From positions 27,496,082 to 27,560,081 of the forward strand of contig NC_067207.1 in the NCBI RefSeq assembly GCF_026262505.1: DNA of 64,000 nt, in the 5' to 3' direction. Source of the stretch: Trichomonas vaginalis G3 (lineage: Eukaryota; Parabasalia; Trichomonadida; Trichomonadidae). Made by a program: the position numbers and the translations under genes. Below, piece after piece: positions 9,149 to 19,665 of this stretch (positions within the stretch are counted from its first letter, which is position 1; every line of letters begins with the position of its first letter). Under the pieces are notes generated by a model. That model was not told where the DNA came from. It was given only the letters and a program-made list of their open reading frames with translations, and did not search any database.

Positions 9149-10651
9149 TTAAATATTATTTAAATATAATGGAGTAATAAAATAAATCGGAATTTCTATT
9201 AATTTATTGTCAACCTCTACTAATGCATTACCGTTAATATATCTAACAAATTCAGCTATTGTGTCAAATCTTCGTCTTCTTTTTGTCATTGATTTATCAG
9301 TTTTTCCATAATCGAGATGAATCAAAACTTTATCCCCTTGTTTAAAATTCATGAGCCCCGAATTAATTTGTTCACGTTTAACATCATTTAACCTTTCCGT
9401 TTGCTTTCTAATATATTCCCATTCTTTTGAAATATCATTTTTCATTTCCACTGGTTTCATGTTTATACTTCTATGCCATGTATTATTGTAATAATATACT
9501 AACTGCTGTATGATGGAGTCATGATTTCCATCCCAGTATATCTGACCGTTAACCCCTAACGCATCTCTAAGAGTTCTCATTACCGCATCAACTATTTTAT
9601 TATGAAACGTATATGGAGAAGATGAAAAGTAAAAATTAATTTGTGGAAAATAATGAGCCATAGCTGCCTGAAATCCTTTATCACAATCACCCCTTATATT
9701 ATCTACTCTTTCATGATCTAGTAAGTATTGAATAGCTCTTCGTGTTTCCTGTTCCGTTTTCCCTTTCACTGGAATGCAATATAAATATCGAGTGTTTACG
9801 TTAATGGCAAATAAATAAGTAACGTTTCCTTTTGAATATTCTAAATGATCGATTTCGTATGAATATGGATATGGTGCAAATGAGGGGCGACTAAATTTTT
9901 CCTTTAACGGTTGAATTTTTGGGTCAGTTGGTTTATTTAATATTTTAAAATCCTTTTTAAAATCTTTTTGCTTCTTAAATGTTTGAAATGGATATAATAA
10001 AGTGAATGATGAAGGATTAACTGAAGGAGGAGGTTTTGGTGTTGCAAGTGGTTTAATTTTATCTGCTTTGATTTTGGATTTCATTCCTTTTTTCATTAAT
10101 TCTGGATGTATTTTATTCATTTGTTTTAAATATACTGTATATAAACGTTTGATATACTTTCCCACTTCGAGTTTATGTTGAAGGATGAATTCCAAAAGTT
10201 GATCTTCATTTAAAAGTCGGGCTGAATATGGTTTAACTAATGAATCATAAATTAAAGCTTGTGCTTCATTTATGGTCTGAAGGGCCTGGGCGTTTTGCAC
10301 TTTTAACTGTTGAACATTTGGCTTTTGCGGCTTGGGATTATATAATTTATATAATTCATCAATATCTTCTTCTGTTAATACTTTATTTTTGAAATCTTTC
10401 AATTGTTTAAGTTGCGGTTTAGTTTTTCCCTTTGCATATTCATTATTTTCAATTTTGTCTTTAATTTCAGAAATTATTTTATCATGATATTTCAAAATAT
10501 CATTTTCATAATATGGATAATAATAATCCATATCATCACCCGTTATAGTGTTATCATATTTTTGGAGATATGCTTTTAAATCATAATAAGTAAGAAAATT
10601 TTGATTAAATACTAAATCATCAATTAATCTTTTTAAATTTACATCATCCAT
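9149..10651 (-). CDS. retroviral-type integrase
   Basis: A 500-residue integrase that looks whole; it would insert the element into host DNA. Residues 1 to about 230 are helical, Lys/Gln-rich and probably lineage-specific. The catalytic core (about 245-410) has EIDHLEY, then RGDCDKGF about 60 residues on, then a helix with an acidic residue and a conserved RTLRDALG end, the D,D-35-acidic layout of rve-type integrases. The C-terminal part has GDKVLIHLDYGK and a basic TKRRRRF patch, as in SH3-like or chromodomain ends of Polinton integrases. Next to the polymerase gene on the same strand. Confidence 0.8.
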   Translation of the reverse strand: MDDVNLKRLIDDLVFNQNFLTYYDLKAYLQKYDNTITGDDMDYYYPYYENDILKYHDKIISEIKDKIENNEYAKGKTKPQLKQLKDFKNKVLTEEDIDELYKLYNPKPQKPNVQQLKVQNAQALQTINEAQALIYDSLVKPYSARLLNEDQLLEFILQHKLEVGKYIKRLYTVYLKQMNKIHPELMKKGMKSKIKADKIKPLATPKPPPSVNPSSFTLLYPFQTFKKQKDFKKDFKILNKPTDPKIQPLKEKFSRPSFAPYPYSYEIDHLEYSKGNVTYLFAINVNTRYLYCIPVKGKTEQETRRAIQYLLDHERVDNIRGDCDKGFQAAMAHYFPQINFYFSSSPYTFHNKIVDAVMRTLRDALGVNGQIYWDGNHDSIIQQLVYYYNNTWHRSINMKPVEMKNDISKEWEYIRKQTERLNDVKREQINSGLMNFKQGDKVLIHLDYGKTDKSMTKRRRRFDTIAEFVRYINGNALVEVDNKLIEIPIYFITPLYLNNI

Positions 10652-10679
10652 TTATATAAAAATAAAATAAATGTTTTAA

Positions 10680-10757
10680 GGGTGCCCACCTCTTTGATCA
10701 ACTTCATAACCATCATTAACGGTTCCTTTTTGTCTCATTTGTGAATCCCATTTTTTT
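10680..10757 (-). other. relic of a gene start like 14,268-15,362
   Basis: In the short gap between the integrase and polymerase genes, the minus strand contains GFTNE and, shortly after, GYEVD, in the same order as the N-terminus of the 364-residue protein at 14,268-15,362. This looks like a small leftover of a duplicated gene start. Confidence 0.35.
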
Positions 10758-10779
10758 AAAAATAAAATTTCAAATTGTA

Positions 10780-13700
10780 TTAAATAAATGGCATACAACA
10801 TCCATTTTCACAACATACAGCCTTAGTGTGTGCTCCTGTTAATGCAGTCTTACCGATTGTTAAGCGAGTCATTGACCTGTTTTTAAGTTGTAAATTAATA
10901 TTCTGACCATCAAATATCACTTTATCATTTATTATATCCAAATAATTTTTAGGTGTTAATTGTTTATTTTGTCGTAAACTAACTCCTTTCATTTTTTGTG
11001 CAATCTTTTTAAAATCACTTCCATCAATTGAACCGTTGAATGATGTATAACACTTGGGGCATAAAGCAACCATGTTATCGCCTTGTTTCTCAATTGCTAA
11101 ACCCAATAACTTCTTCTCATGTGCTTTTTCTTCAACTTTATTCTTTAATTTAGGTTTAAATTTCTCATCAAAACTGAAGAAATCAAATGGTGCGAATTTG
11201 AAAATGTTTTTATCATAAAATTGTTTATCGGTAACAATTGCTTGAAATGCTTGAGTGTTAGGAAGACTTGGATCGCCAGCGATTGCCCAATAAGATGAAT
11301 CAGTATCACCTTCAATGAAATGAAAACGATTAACATCCATGCATTTATACATAAAATCATAAATGAAAACTAAATACCAGTATTTAGCATTATCTAAAGT
11401 AAAGAATGCCTCTTGTAAACATGTTTCACATCTATAAAATCTATCTTTGAGCATCACTTGATATGTATCCTCACCTATTTCTCTTATGTTTTTAAACTTA
11501 TTTGACATACATGCAATGCGTGCCTTCTGTGCATTCATTATTTTAGTCTTTGCGTAATTTTGTGTATTCATTGCATCGTAACCATATGATCCATTAAGTG
11601 AAATCTTGCAAAATAAACTTTTTCCTTTATTTCCTTCTAATTCAGCCTTTTGTCTTTCATTCATAAATTTGTTCGCAAATTCATTAAAACAAGTGTTTTT
11701 AGTAAATGTTAAAATTGATTGAATATCATCAATGATAAAATGAAATCTGTCGATTAGATACCAAAGATAATAAGAAGAAAATGGTTGATAATGGTTGTGT
11801 GTTGATGCTAACTGAGTTAATTTTCTCTGTTTCTGGTCAACTGGTAGATTGTTTGATTTCATGTAATTATACATAAAACTGCCAATTGTTTTTTCATCTG
11901 TGATAATATCTAAGTTTCTTATTATCGGTAAAAAGTTTATGTAATCATTAATGTATTTTTCATCAATGTGACCCTTTACTTCAGCCACGAATAAAGTATT
12001 TTTCTTTCTAATAATTCCCAATGCTTTTGCTTTCTTTGTTGCTGTATCACAAATGATAACACCATTCAATCTTCCCGGCATATACATTTTATGGTCAGTA
12101 TATTGAATGAAATCATGAGGATTAGATGAAAATGATGAAGGATATAATGAATTAAAATCAACACCAACGAAATGAGTCATAATGTTGGAAGTGTCCTCAT
12201 TTGATACAGTTTTAGTTTCTGGATTATATGCAAGTTTATTAATGTGCGTGATTCCTTTAAGATTTACTCTATGTTGAACATTTGATAGACCACCAGTAAT
12301 TCCATTACGGAGAATGTGATAAGCTTCAACTGAATCTAAAGTCATTGGTAAATTATTTTTTAATGCATAATTTCTTAAATTGATTCTTAAACGTTGAACA
12401 TCTTCATCTTTATTTGATTTTACGACATTGCAATAACAACACATTAACTGACAATTTTCTTTAGTATGTGGTTTTTCATTATCGATTCTATCCAATGTTG
12501 GTTTATTAGCATATGTAAACGCTTTACCACACATTTTGCATTTAGATGAAAGGATTAAATCGTGATAGTATTGAAAATCATCCATTGAAACATTATTTTT
12601 AGTATCTCTTTTTGCTTTTTCATCTTGTTTCTTATATGATTCAATTTTATATTTCCAATACTTTTTCGTTAATTCAAAACTTGATTCTATCTTTTCCTCA
12701 GGATATTTTTCATTAAGATTAAAGTCTTTATATGCTAAAGCGTAACGAATCATTGAAGCATTTGATGATAAAGAAAGATTATGAAGCATATCAATTTTAT
12801 AAACAAATGTTTCTTCAATAATTTTATCAATTGGGTCAATCATAATTTCAACATCTTTATTGCAATAATGAATAAAATATTCTAATCTATTCTTAAAATT
12901 TTTAGCATCATTGAGATATATTTGATAATCACTATCTGATATAGTTTCTTGAGTTAATGCTGAATAAAATGAATCTTGAGTGAATGGTTCCACTTTATAT
13001 AATTCTTCTTCGTAATTCTCCCATGTGATGAATTGATAAGGGAAAAAGGATTTAACACGTGATTTATTGTTTCCGAAATCTTGAGTGAATTGATCCAATG
13101 TTCCACCCGCTATATAATTTCTGATGTCAATAAATCTCAATTCATATGGAACGTTTGTTTTCTTTACAATGATTTGCTTAAATTGTGAAGATGAACCCAG
13201 CATTGATTTTATTTTCCATTTTGCAGTGTTTAAATCACGAAGAATTAAATTTAAATCAAACTTTCCCGAATTAAAACCTATGATATTCACTTTATTAAAT
13301 TCCTCATCTAGAAGTTCTTTAAATGCTTCCTTCTGTTTTTCATTTAATGTAAGGGACAACAATAATTCATTGTATTGACTCATATTTGATTCAACAACTA
13401 ATGAACAGGTTGAAAATAAAAACTCAATCCAATCAGAAATAAAAGAATCACTTGAAGTTAAGCAAAAATTCCTCGTATATGTTTTATCATTTAATTTAAC
13501 CGTTGATGATACCATGAATGGTTTTAAGTAAGCATTCAAAGTTGCACACTCAGAAAGTTGTAATTCTTCTTTAGTCTCTAATGTTTCAAAGTCAAAAGTA
13601 ATATAATATCTTGTCGGTTTATAATATTCCTGCAAATTGTGAGCTAATAACCACTGATATATCTTCTGTTTCATAATATGTGGTGCATATGGTTGCTGGG

Positions 13701-14226
13701 TTTTTTGCAATTGAACGTCTTGAATTAATCTTCCATTATTTTCTTTACATTTCTCACAATGCTTTAAAAATCTTCTTTGGTTTTTCCTTTCTGGATCATC
13801 GCGGATAGAATAAACTTTTTCTTTACAATATGGACAAACTTTATAGCCGGTGAGTGCTTCAACGTCTGTTATTCTGTCAGCGTGAAGTTTTCCACATGGA
13901 CTCTGTGTTAATAAAATATTTACTGTTTCAAATTCTGGATCTATCATTATTGATTCCACTAATGGAAAGTCTACCTTATTTATGTCCACGTCTTCTGGTT
14001 GAGGATCACAATAATAGAAATCAATATTAACATTTAACATTCTCGCTAATCTCTCACTTTCTGATGAAATGTCAAACCCTTCATATGCATCTATTGCTTC
14101 ATTTAAATAGCTTCTACGAGTTTTAGGATTAGCACCATCAGGAATGTTATAGAAGCGTTTAAATAACCTTCTACCTTCTGCTCTAATTTGATTATCATTC
14201 ATTTTAGCTGTTCCGTTTTTGTTCAT
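10780..14226 (-). CDS. polB: family B DNA polymerase (protein-primed type) with HNH-like insert
   Basis: An 1148-residue replicative polymerase that looks whole. A zinc-finger-like C-x2-C/H/C-x2-C block lies near residues 131-165. The exonuclease domain follows: ITFDFETLE (about 212), IIGFNSGKFDLN and YCNKDVEIM. Around 560-605 there is a separate Cys-rich module, CKMCGKAF, then LDRIDN, then NCQLMCCYCN, which reads like an HNH or endonuclease VII-type fold. Polymerase motif A is VDFNSLYPSSF (about 692), motif B KISLNGSYGY (about 878) and motif C EGDTDSSYW (about 975). The very end is Cys-rich (CCENGCC). Its leader is TTTTTATTCTTACATAA before the ATG. Confidence 0.9.
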   Translation of the reverse strand: MNKNGTAKMNDNQIRAEGRRLFKRFYNIPDGANPKTRRSYLNEAIDAYEGFDISSESERLARMLNVNIDFYYCDPQPEDVDINKVDFPLVESIMIDPEFETVNILLTQSPCGKLHADRITDVEALTGYKVCPYCKEKVYSIRDDPERKNQRRFLKHCEKCKENNGRLIQDVQLQKTQQPYAPHIMKQKIYQWLLAHNLQEYYKPTRYYITFDFETLETKEELQLSECATLNAYLKPFMVSSTVKLNDKTYTRNFCLTSSDSFISDWIEFLFSTCSLVVESNMSQYNELLLSLTLNEKQKEAFKELLDEEFNKVNIIGFNSGKFDLNLILRDLNTAKWKIKSMLGSSSQFKQIIVKKTNVPYELRFIDIRNYIAGGTLDQFTQDFGNNKSRVKSFFPYQFITWENYEEELYKVEPFTQDSFYSALTQETISDSDYQIYLNDAKNFKNRLEYFIHYCNKDVEIMIDPIDKIIEETFVYKIDMLHNLSLSSNASMIRYALAYKDFNLNEKYPEEKIESSFELTKKYWKYKIESYKKQDEKAKRDTKNNVSMDDFQYYHDLILSSKCKMCGKAFTYANKPTLDRIDNEKPHTKENCQLMCCYCNVVKSNKDEDVQRLRINLRNYALKNNLPMTLDSVEAYHILRNGITGGLSNVQHRVNLKGITHINKLAYNPETKTVSNEDTSNIMTHFVGVDFNSLYPSSFSSNPHDFIQYTDHKMYMPGRLNGVIICDTATKKAKALGIIRKKNTLFVAEVKGHIDEKYINDYINFLPIIRNLDIITDEKTIGSFMYNYMKSNNLPVDQKQRKLTQLASTHNHYQPFSSYYLWYLIDRFHFIIDDIQSILTFTKNTCFNEFANKFMNERQKAELEGNKGKSLFCKISLNGSYGYDAMNTQNYAKTKIMNAQKARIACMSNKFKNIREIGEDTYQVMLKDRFYRCETCLQEAFFTLDNAKYWYLVFIYDFMYKCMDVNRFHFIEGDTDSSYWAIAGDPSLPNTQAFQAIVTDKQFYDKNIFKFAPFDFFSFDEKFKPKLKNKVEEKAHEKKLLGLAIEKQGDNMVALCPKCYTSFNGSIDGSDFKKIAQKMKGVSLRQNKQLTPKNYLDIINDKVIFDGQNINLQLKNRSMTRLTIGKTALTGAHTKAVCCENGCCMPFI

Positions 14227-14267
14227 TTATGTAAGAATAAAAATTAAATAAAAATAAAGTTTATTTA

Positions 14268-15362
14268 TTAAAGTCCGTAAAATGAATTAAGAATACATAA
14301 ATTTTTATCATCTGCGACGTGACAAATACATTTTAATTTACTCAAGAATGCATACCCTGATACATTAAATCTAATTCCTGTCTTATTTAATTTCACAACT
14401 TTGAAAAGGAATGTATGAATAGCTATAAAATGATGAGAAGATGTTTTATGGGTTGCTTCCATTTTTTCTGAAATAAATGAATAAATATAATGTTTATAAG
14501 TTTTCATATCTTTTATGTTCTTAATAACGAATGGTATAGACCTTTCAACTTCATCTTCCTTCGGTGCTGTTCTTTCATATGAAACATTATTGGTATCTTC
14601 AACAATGAAACCACAATCACACAAAATTTTATAGGTTCCAATGGTTTCTTTTGATATTTTATCTAATAAATCAAAAACTTTATCAACACCTGTGCATTTA
14701 TTTAAATAATAATTTGTGTAAATATCATGATCTTCTTTTTTAATCGTATTAGTTGCATATGTCACGTTTTTAAGAGCTTTTTTGAATTTCTCAGAATCTA
14801 AAGGTGGTGAAAGTAATATACAAGGGTATTCTTCATTATCAATAAATTGTAACTTATGTTTATGAATAAATTTAGTTCCTTCTTCTGAAAGTGTTTCATC
14901 TATTTCACCATCTAATAAATTTTGTGTTGATTCTAAGACATAATTTTTATATCTTTCTTCATGAGATTTCTGAACTTCTGATTCTGAAGCTGGGATATTC
15001 ATTAAACCCTCTACTTCATTTTCAACTTCTCTTAATTCCTTAATTTTTTCATCTATTTCATCTCTTATTTTTTCCAGTCTTTCAATTTCATCATATTCAT
15101 CATCTTTAATCCGTTCTTCATAATATTCAGGGAAAACATCAGGTTCTTTAGGTTTTTCTTTTTTAGATGTGGGATATAAGAAATTTATAACATCATCTTT
15201 ATTCATTTTTCCATCATAATCAAACTCATTTAAAAACTCCGCAAATTTTTGACAATTTCTTAAATAATATTTATCAACTTCATAACCCGCCTCCTTTAAT
15301 ATATCCTTTATTTCCTCATTTGTGAATCCCAATTTTTTAACGCTGTTAGTTGTGACACTCAT
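14268..15362 (-). CDS. unrecognised Polinton protein, 364 residues
   Basis: Unknown function. The N-terminus holds a LGFTNEEIKDILKEAGYEVD helix pair and an EF-hand-like EFDYDGKMNKDDV loop. Residues about 75-125 are acidic coiled coil. The C-terminal third is more hydrophobic with scattered Cys and His (SHHFIAIHTFLFK, KCICHVADD). It follows the polymerase gene on the same strand, so a replication-linked role is possible but is inference. A short relic of the same N-terminus lies at 10,680-10,757. Confidence 0.45.
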   Translation of the reverse strand: MSVTTNSVKKLGFTNEEIKDILKEAGYEVDKYYLRNCQKFAEFLNEFDYDGKMNKDDVINFLYPTSKKEKPKEPDVFPEYYEERIKDDEYDEIERLEKIRDEIDEKIKELREVENEVEGLMNIPASESEVQKSHEERYKNYVLESTQNLLDGEIDETLSEEGTKFIHKHKLQFIDNEEYPCILLSPPLDSEKFKKALKNVTYATNTIKKEDHDIYTNYYLNKCTGVDKVFDLLDKISKETIGTYKILCDCGFIVEDTNNVSYERTAPKEDEVERSIPFVIKNIKDMKTYKHYIYSFISEKMEATHKTSSHHFIAIHTFLFKVVKLNKTGIRFNVSGYAFLSKLKCICHVADDKNLCILNSFYGL

Positions 15363-15448
15363 TTCATACGAATTAAAAATAAATTATTCAAAAATGTAAG
15401 ACATGAATCAAATAATTGATTTCATAAATTCAAATAATCATTAGTTTC

Positions 15449-15923
15449 TTAAAGTTCAATGTTGAACTCATCAAATTCATCTTCATCATCATCATTACCA
15501 ATAGCGAGTTTATTTATTCTTTCGATTCTATCTTTTGATAGTCTATCGTTTAATTTTTTCTGAAGTTTTTCGTTACCAAGTTCTAAAATTTTACATGGAT
15601 GATATTTAAACTCGTTAAATTCTTTTTCCTCAGTTTTAATCATTAATCTACAAAGAACTTTAGTGAAGTGGTTTTGTTGTTTAAACCACTTATCCTTAAT
15701 ATTTGTTATAAATTCAATATTCGGAATTAATTCCCAAATTTTTGAATTTTCGATTAATTTACCATCAAATGCAAAAGCAATAGGTTTAATATTAAACTTA
15801 CCTTTATAAAATAAACTTTCTATGTAATCATCAAAATAAACATCTACTTGTTTAACTTAGGTGAGAATTGGTGAAAGTTTATCCATTAATTGATTCACAG
15901 TCACGAATCTTGTTCCGTTCATT
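15449..15923 (-). pseudogene. acidic-tailed Polinton protein, relative of 36,428-36,847
   Basis: The protein starts with a VNQLMDKL-type segment and ends in a strongly acidic tail (DDDEDEFDEFNIEL). The element 2 protein at 36,428-36,847 starts ISVNKYMSGL and ends in an acidic tail, with VYFYHF and FAIVTKNG-type strands in corresponding places, so I take them as homologues. A single-strand DNA-binding role would suit a small, acidic-tailed protein beside replication genes, but this is only a guess. This copy looks broken. Confidence 0.4.
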
Positions 15924-16260
15924 TATGTAAGAATAAAAAAAATAAATTATTTTTAAAATTAATGTTAATTATTTTTAATGTGTTTATTACATCATGTATG
16001 GGTTGAGTGTAAATGTCTTACATTTTTAAATCTTGATTTATTCTAAAACGTAAGAATAAAAACCGTAAGAATCATACATTTTTTACTTCATATGTCAAAA
16101 ATAATGATACAAAATCGTTCAATATCGTATGAATTCTTACATTTACAAAAAAAGTCACTAAACCCGTCATATCCACTACTTCCATTACATATCATATAAA
16201 AAAATAAAGAAAAATTTTTCTCCCCGTCTTATTGTTTTATATCATTTTTTTCGAGGCTAC
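15924..16260. other. AT-rich right-end region of element 1
   Basis: No gene seen. It contains several copies of a TAAGAATAAAAA / TTCTTACAT motif (about 15,930, 16,050, 16,070 and 16,135), the same string found just upstream of minus-strand genes in this element. The element-host boundary must lie here, but I cannot see a terminal repeat because the partner end is outside the window. Confidence 0.4.
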
Positions 16261-16269
16261 CCTCAGTAA

Positions 16270-17618
16270 ATGACATCTAAGCAAGTCATCCTTATTCAAA
16301 AACCACATGATGAAGAGTTACAGGAGTACTTTTCCAAGAGTGATTTAAAATTCACGAGCTTTTTTGTTGAAAAAGTATGCAACTGCAAAACATTAATCGA
16401 ATTTCTGAATGCTTCCATTTGTGCACCAGATATATTTATTAAAAAGTCAATAATGCGCAAATTAATTCATGAATTCCGTTTCAGAGGAAAAAGCTTCATG
16501 TTTGCAGATATTAGTAATTCGAACGTAGATTTAAATGATCACGATTACATTCTATTTTGCAATAAATACGACTTTTATGGGTATATTTCAAAAGATCAAA
16601 AGAAAATTTCCCAAAGTCCACTAAGTATTAATGCTATTATTAAGGAAATATTCCCCAGTAGTAAAATTCAAATCAAACCATGGAAGGATTTTCGATTTGG
16701 AATTAAAAATGCATTTTACGTGAGATGGCTATATTTTACAGAGAAAGCTCCTCCTGATTTTTCTTAATAACGACTTATATTCGTTTATTCATGACATTTA
16801 TATCAATTGTATCAATATTGACAGACAAATATCCGAATATTTAGTAGCAATTGATGCAATTAATAACAAAAACCCTGTTTCAATTTATTCAAGCAATAAA
16901 TTCCTTGGATTACTAATAAATTGGTACAAAAACCAGTCATCCCTTCCATTTCCTTTATATTATAAGACATCAGATCAACCAGACCTTATTTTAGAAAGTA
17001 AATCTACCAAAGCCGTTTCGGTTTCAAACGAAAAGAACAATATGTTTTCAAAGGCGTAAAAATAGAGAAACCAAATGTTTCATCATTCAAACACAAGAAA
17101 GTTGTTGAATTGAATGTGCATAAGCCAACAATTACTCCATTAAATTTAAGAAAAAGTGATGAAATTGTAAAATCTCCTCCAAAAAGAGAGCAACGACTTC
17201 AAACAATACTAATGATCTCTCATTAGTTTATTTAATCTCAGAAGGATATAATTTAATGATAAGGCAAGATGGATATCCATGTTTCTGTCCAGCATATGTA
17301 TCAAAGACGCAACCAATTAAGATAAAAGTTTTAGATGCTAAATTTAAACCAATAAACCACAGAATACAATTCTATTGCTACCAAACACCTAAATATTCTT
17401 TCAGTGATGAAACGAAAGAAAGTAATATTTATATTGATGAATATTCAAGTAATATTTCTCTCACGATTTATTTCACTGACGAATTCTACACGAACTTATT
17501 TTTTAATTTCCAAATCATTGAAGACTTGAGTTATTACACTCAACCAGAGAAATACAGCATTCTCTGCCTTAATCAGAGCCAGATTTGGATTTCTGACAAT
17601 ACTCAGATCAAACAGTAG
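16270..17618 (+). pseudogene. decayed host gene, unrecognised
   Basis: A start at 16,270 opens a 165-residue frame (MTSKQVILIQKPHDEEL...) that ends at 16,767. Similar codon use continues in changing frames to a last open segment at 17,256-17,618 rich in aromatic residues (IKIKVLDAKF, SNISLTIYFTDEFY). I read it as one host gene with several frame changes between 16,768 and 17,255. The first part looks like a helical regulatory domain and the last like a beta-rich domain. No family recognised. An alternative is two unrelated short genes. Confidence 0.4.
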
Positions 17619-18116
17619 CTATTTTACTTTGTATAATAATAATAAAAAACATTTTAAAATTGTAGAATTTCAATATTAACTTGATAGAACTTCATATTTA
17701 TTTCATAACTTATTAAATCAAGAGGTTATAAAGTTATATAACTTGCTAATAAATGCTGCTGTATGAAAACTTAATATATTACGATATCTTATTTGCCCAG
17801 GTATTTATTAAGAAGTACAAGAAAATTCGAAAGAACTAATCTCAATTTGGCATCAAACTTTGATAATCTTGATGCTGTAAAGGATCTTAGTAGCCCCGGA
17901 GTTCTAAAAAAATATGTATCTGCCTCAGCTATTTTAGAATCATTGGGAGATTATATTTATTTTCACCTTAAAATAGAGATCCAAAGATTTTTATAGAAAG
18001 TAAGTAAATGCATTTGAGAATACAAGTATTGATAATTATCAAAAATATACAAATAAAATCGATTTCAGGATAATATGAGAAGGTGTCGTGATAAATGTGA
18101 GTCATCTCAAAATAGA
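17619..18116. other. host intergenic DNA
   Basis: AT-rich, nothing convincing. A 67-codon open stretch at 17,793-17,996 lacks an ATG and is probably chance or a relic. Confidence 0.5.
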
Positions 18117-19199
18117 TTAACGACGTAAACGCCATTGATGGATGAAATTAGGTCCTTCTGTATGTAAAATAATCTTTGTACGATTTGGAAGTGCACATAA
18201 ATAAGGAGAATATAAATTAGAAAGATTTAATTCTGTCATTGAACTTGATTTCTTAATATAATATTTATCTGTTGGAAATGTGTTTTCTTCAAAATGGCAT
18301 TCATTTACAGTAACTAAGAAATATTCATTAGACATTACTGATAAATTAGAAGCATTGTTTCCTTTGTAGAAACAATGATTTACTGAAAATGTAACTTCAT
18401 AGAGATAGAAAATTCCATCACCATCTTTAGAAACTTTGTTATTAATAACATTACAAAAATAGAAATTTTGTGTATTTTCCTGATGATAAAAACAACATTG
18501 TTCGCTTGATGAAATATTTTTGAAATTACTAAAATTTGTTGTTGAAAGAGAAGATGGCTTCACACTAGAAAATGCTGTATTTTTTTCAAGATTTGAATCA
18601 GAGATATTTATTGATGATAACAGAATAGATCCATATCTATTATACAAAACAGCTGAAGCTCCTGTACTTTGAGTGAATGATGATTCAATAACAAAATTCT
18701 TGTGATTATCATCATTTGTCACGCAAATATATGAATGAGATCCTGTTTTATAATCTTCTGTGATCTTAGATTCATAACTACAGACTTTGTATTGAACAAA
18801 TGATCCATCTCCTTCCCCAAATTCTGATATTGCCATATATATTGATCCCCCGTTTTTATTAGAAGAACAATTAATAAAAGAAGATGTTGAAACAAGAACT
18901 TTTGTATCTGCAGTTGGTTCAGAAATTCGAATAACACCTTCTGGACTAAAATTTTTAAAAAGAACGTAATCAACAAAGACGTGGTCGCATCCTTTGACAG
19001 TTCGATTTGTATTGACATGTGTGTTAATTTCTGCATTATCATAGAATCTATTCCATATGTCGTTTGAAGCTGAGAAATGTAAAGAATTCTCTCTTAGTTT
19101 ATCCCTAGTTCTTTCGCGAGAACTGAGAGCTTCTTCTATATCTTCAAGCAAACCGGATGACATGCGACAGTAACTAGAAGATATTATTAAAAGAAGCAT
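18117..19199 (-). CDS. Pmp-like beta-helix surface protein (host)
   Basis: A 360-residue secreted or surface protein. The frame is open further upstream, but the first in-frame ATG is at 19,199 and gives a short hydrophobic signal sequence (MLLLIISSSYC). After a charged linker, the body is a series of short beta turns with NGGSIYM, FINCSSN, FSNFKN and FKNFSP motifs. These resemble the GGA[ILV] and FxxN repeats of chlamydial polymorphic membrane proteins, a family expanded in T. vaginalis; Ser, Asn and Cys are abundant. The protein ends in a basic WRLRR without a membrane anchor and is short for the family, so it may be a secreted form or a truncated member. Confidence 0.55.
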   Translation of the reverse strand: MLLLIISSSYCRMSSGLLEDIEEALSSRERTRDKLRENSLHFSASNDIWNRFYDNAEINTHVNTNRTVKGCDHVFVDYVLFKNFSPEGVIRISEPTADTKVLVSTSSFINCSSNKNGGSIYMAISEFGEGDGSFVQYKVCSYESKITEDYKTGSHSYICVTNDDNHKNFVIESSFTQSTGASAVLYNRYGSILLSSINISDSNLEKNTAFSSVKPSSLSTTNFSNFKNISSSEQCCFYHQENTQNFYFCNVINNKVSKDGDGIFYLYEVTFSVNHCFYKGNNASNLSVMSNEYFLVTVNECHFEENTFPTDKYYIKKSSSMTELNLSNLYSPYLCALPNRTKIILHTEGPNFIHQWRLRR

Positions 19200-19281
19200 G
19201 AGATTGCAAAACAATTGAAAAATAAAACATGTCAAAAAAATCACATTATTAGAACGGATCTCACCTACAACCAATTTTCAT

Positions 19282-19665
19282 GCATTATTTATCAATTATG
19301 AAAATGAAAAATTTCAACAACGTTATATTTTCTGAAAATTTGAATGTGGTAAAGTTCAAAATAGCTTTTCGCCATTTCGTATCAAATTAATATTATTCAT
19401 ATAAATATGGAGACTCTTAACACATAGTAGCATCAATTATGAGTAATTTTTGCATTGCAAGTTAGGAATATTTTATCCCAATTAGTGGAATTTTAGAAAT
19501 ATTTTATATTTCGAGTTTAGCTTTGAAGCTTTCAGTCCTTTTTTTTCTCTTTTCTTTCTTCGACCTTTTTTAGTAACTCACCAATTAAAAGTCTTTCTAT
19601 TGTTTTGGAATTTTCTTATTGTAAAAAATAATCGGAATTTTCTTTTCAAATTTACAATGTAAAGA
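19282..19665. other. host intergenic DNA
   Basis: No gene or clear repeat seen; a T-rich tract (about 19,536-19,570) precedes the BspA-like frame. Confidence 0.4.

Larger units (their letters stand above)
1..16250. mobile_element. Polinton/Maverick element 1, right part (left end outside window)
   Basis: The gene set is that of a Polinton: packaging ATPase end, capsid-type genes, SF3 helicase, retroviral-type integrase and family B polymerase. Genes up to about 8.4 kb lie mostly on the plus strand and those from 8.9 to 15.9 kb on the minus strand. The left end and presumably the major capsid gene lie before the window. I could not find the right terminal repeat; the element must end between about 15,950 and 16,260, where host-like coding begins. 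Most genes read whole and about three look broken, so it is fairly young. Its proteins are far diverged from those of element 2, apart from the tail-fibre gene and one repeat family. Confidence 0.85.

Noticed and set aside
17793-17996. 67-codon open frame in host DNA
   Set aside because: No ATG, no recognisable domain, and it sits in a stretch without other coding signs.
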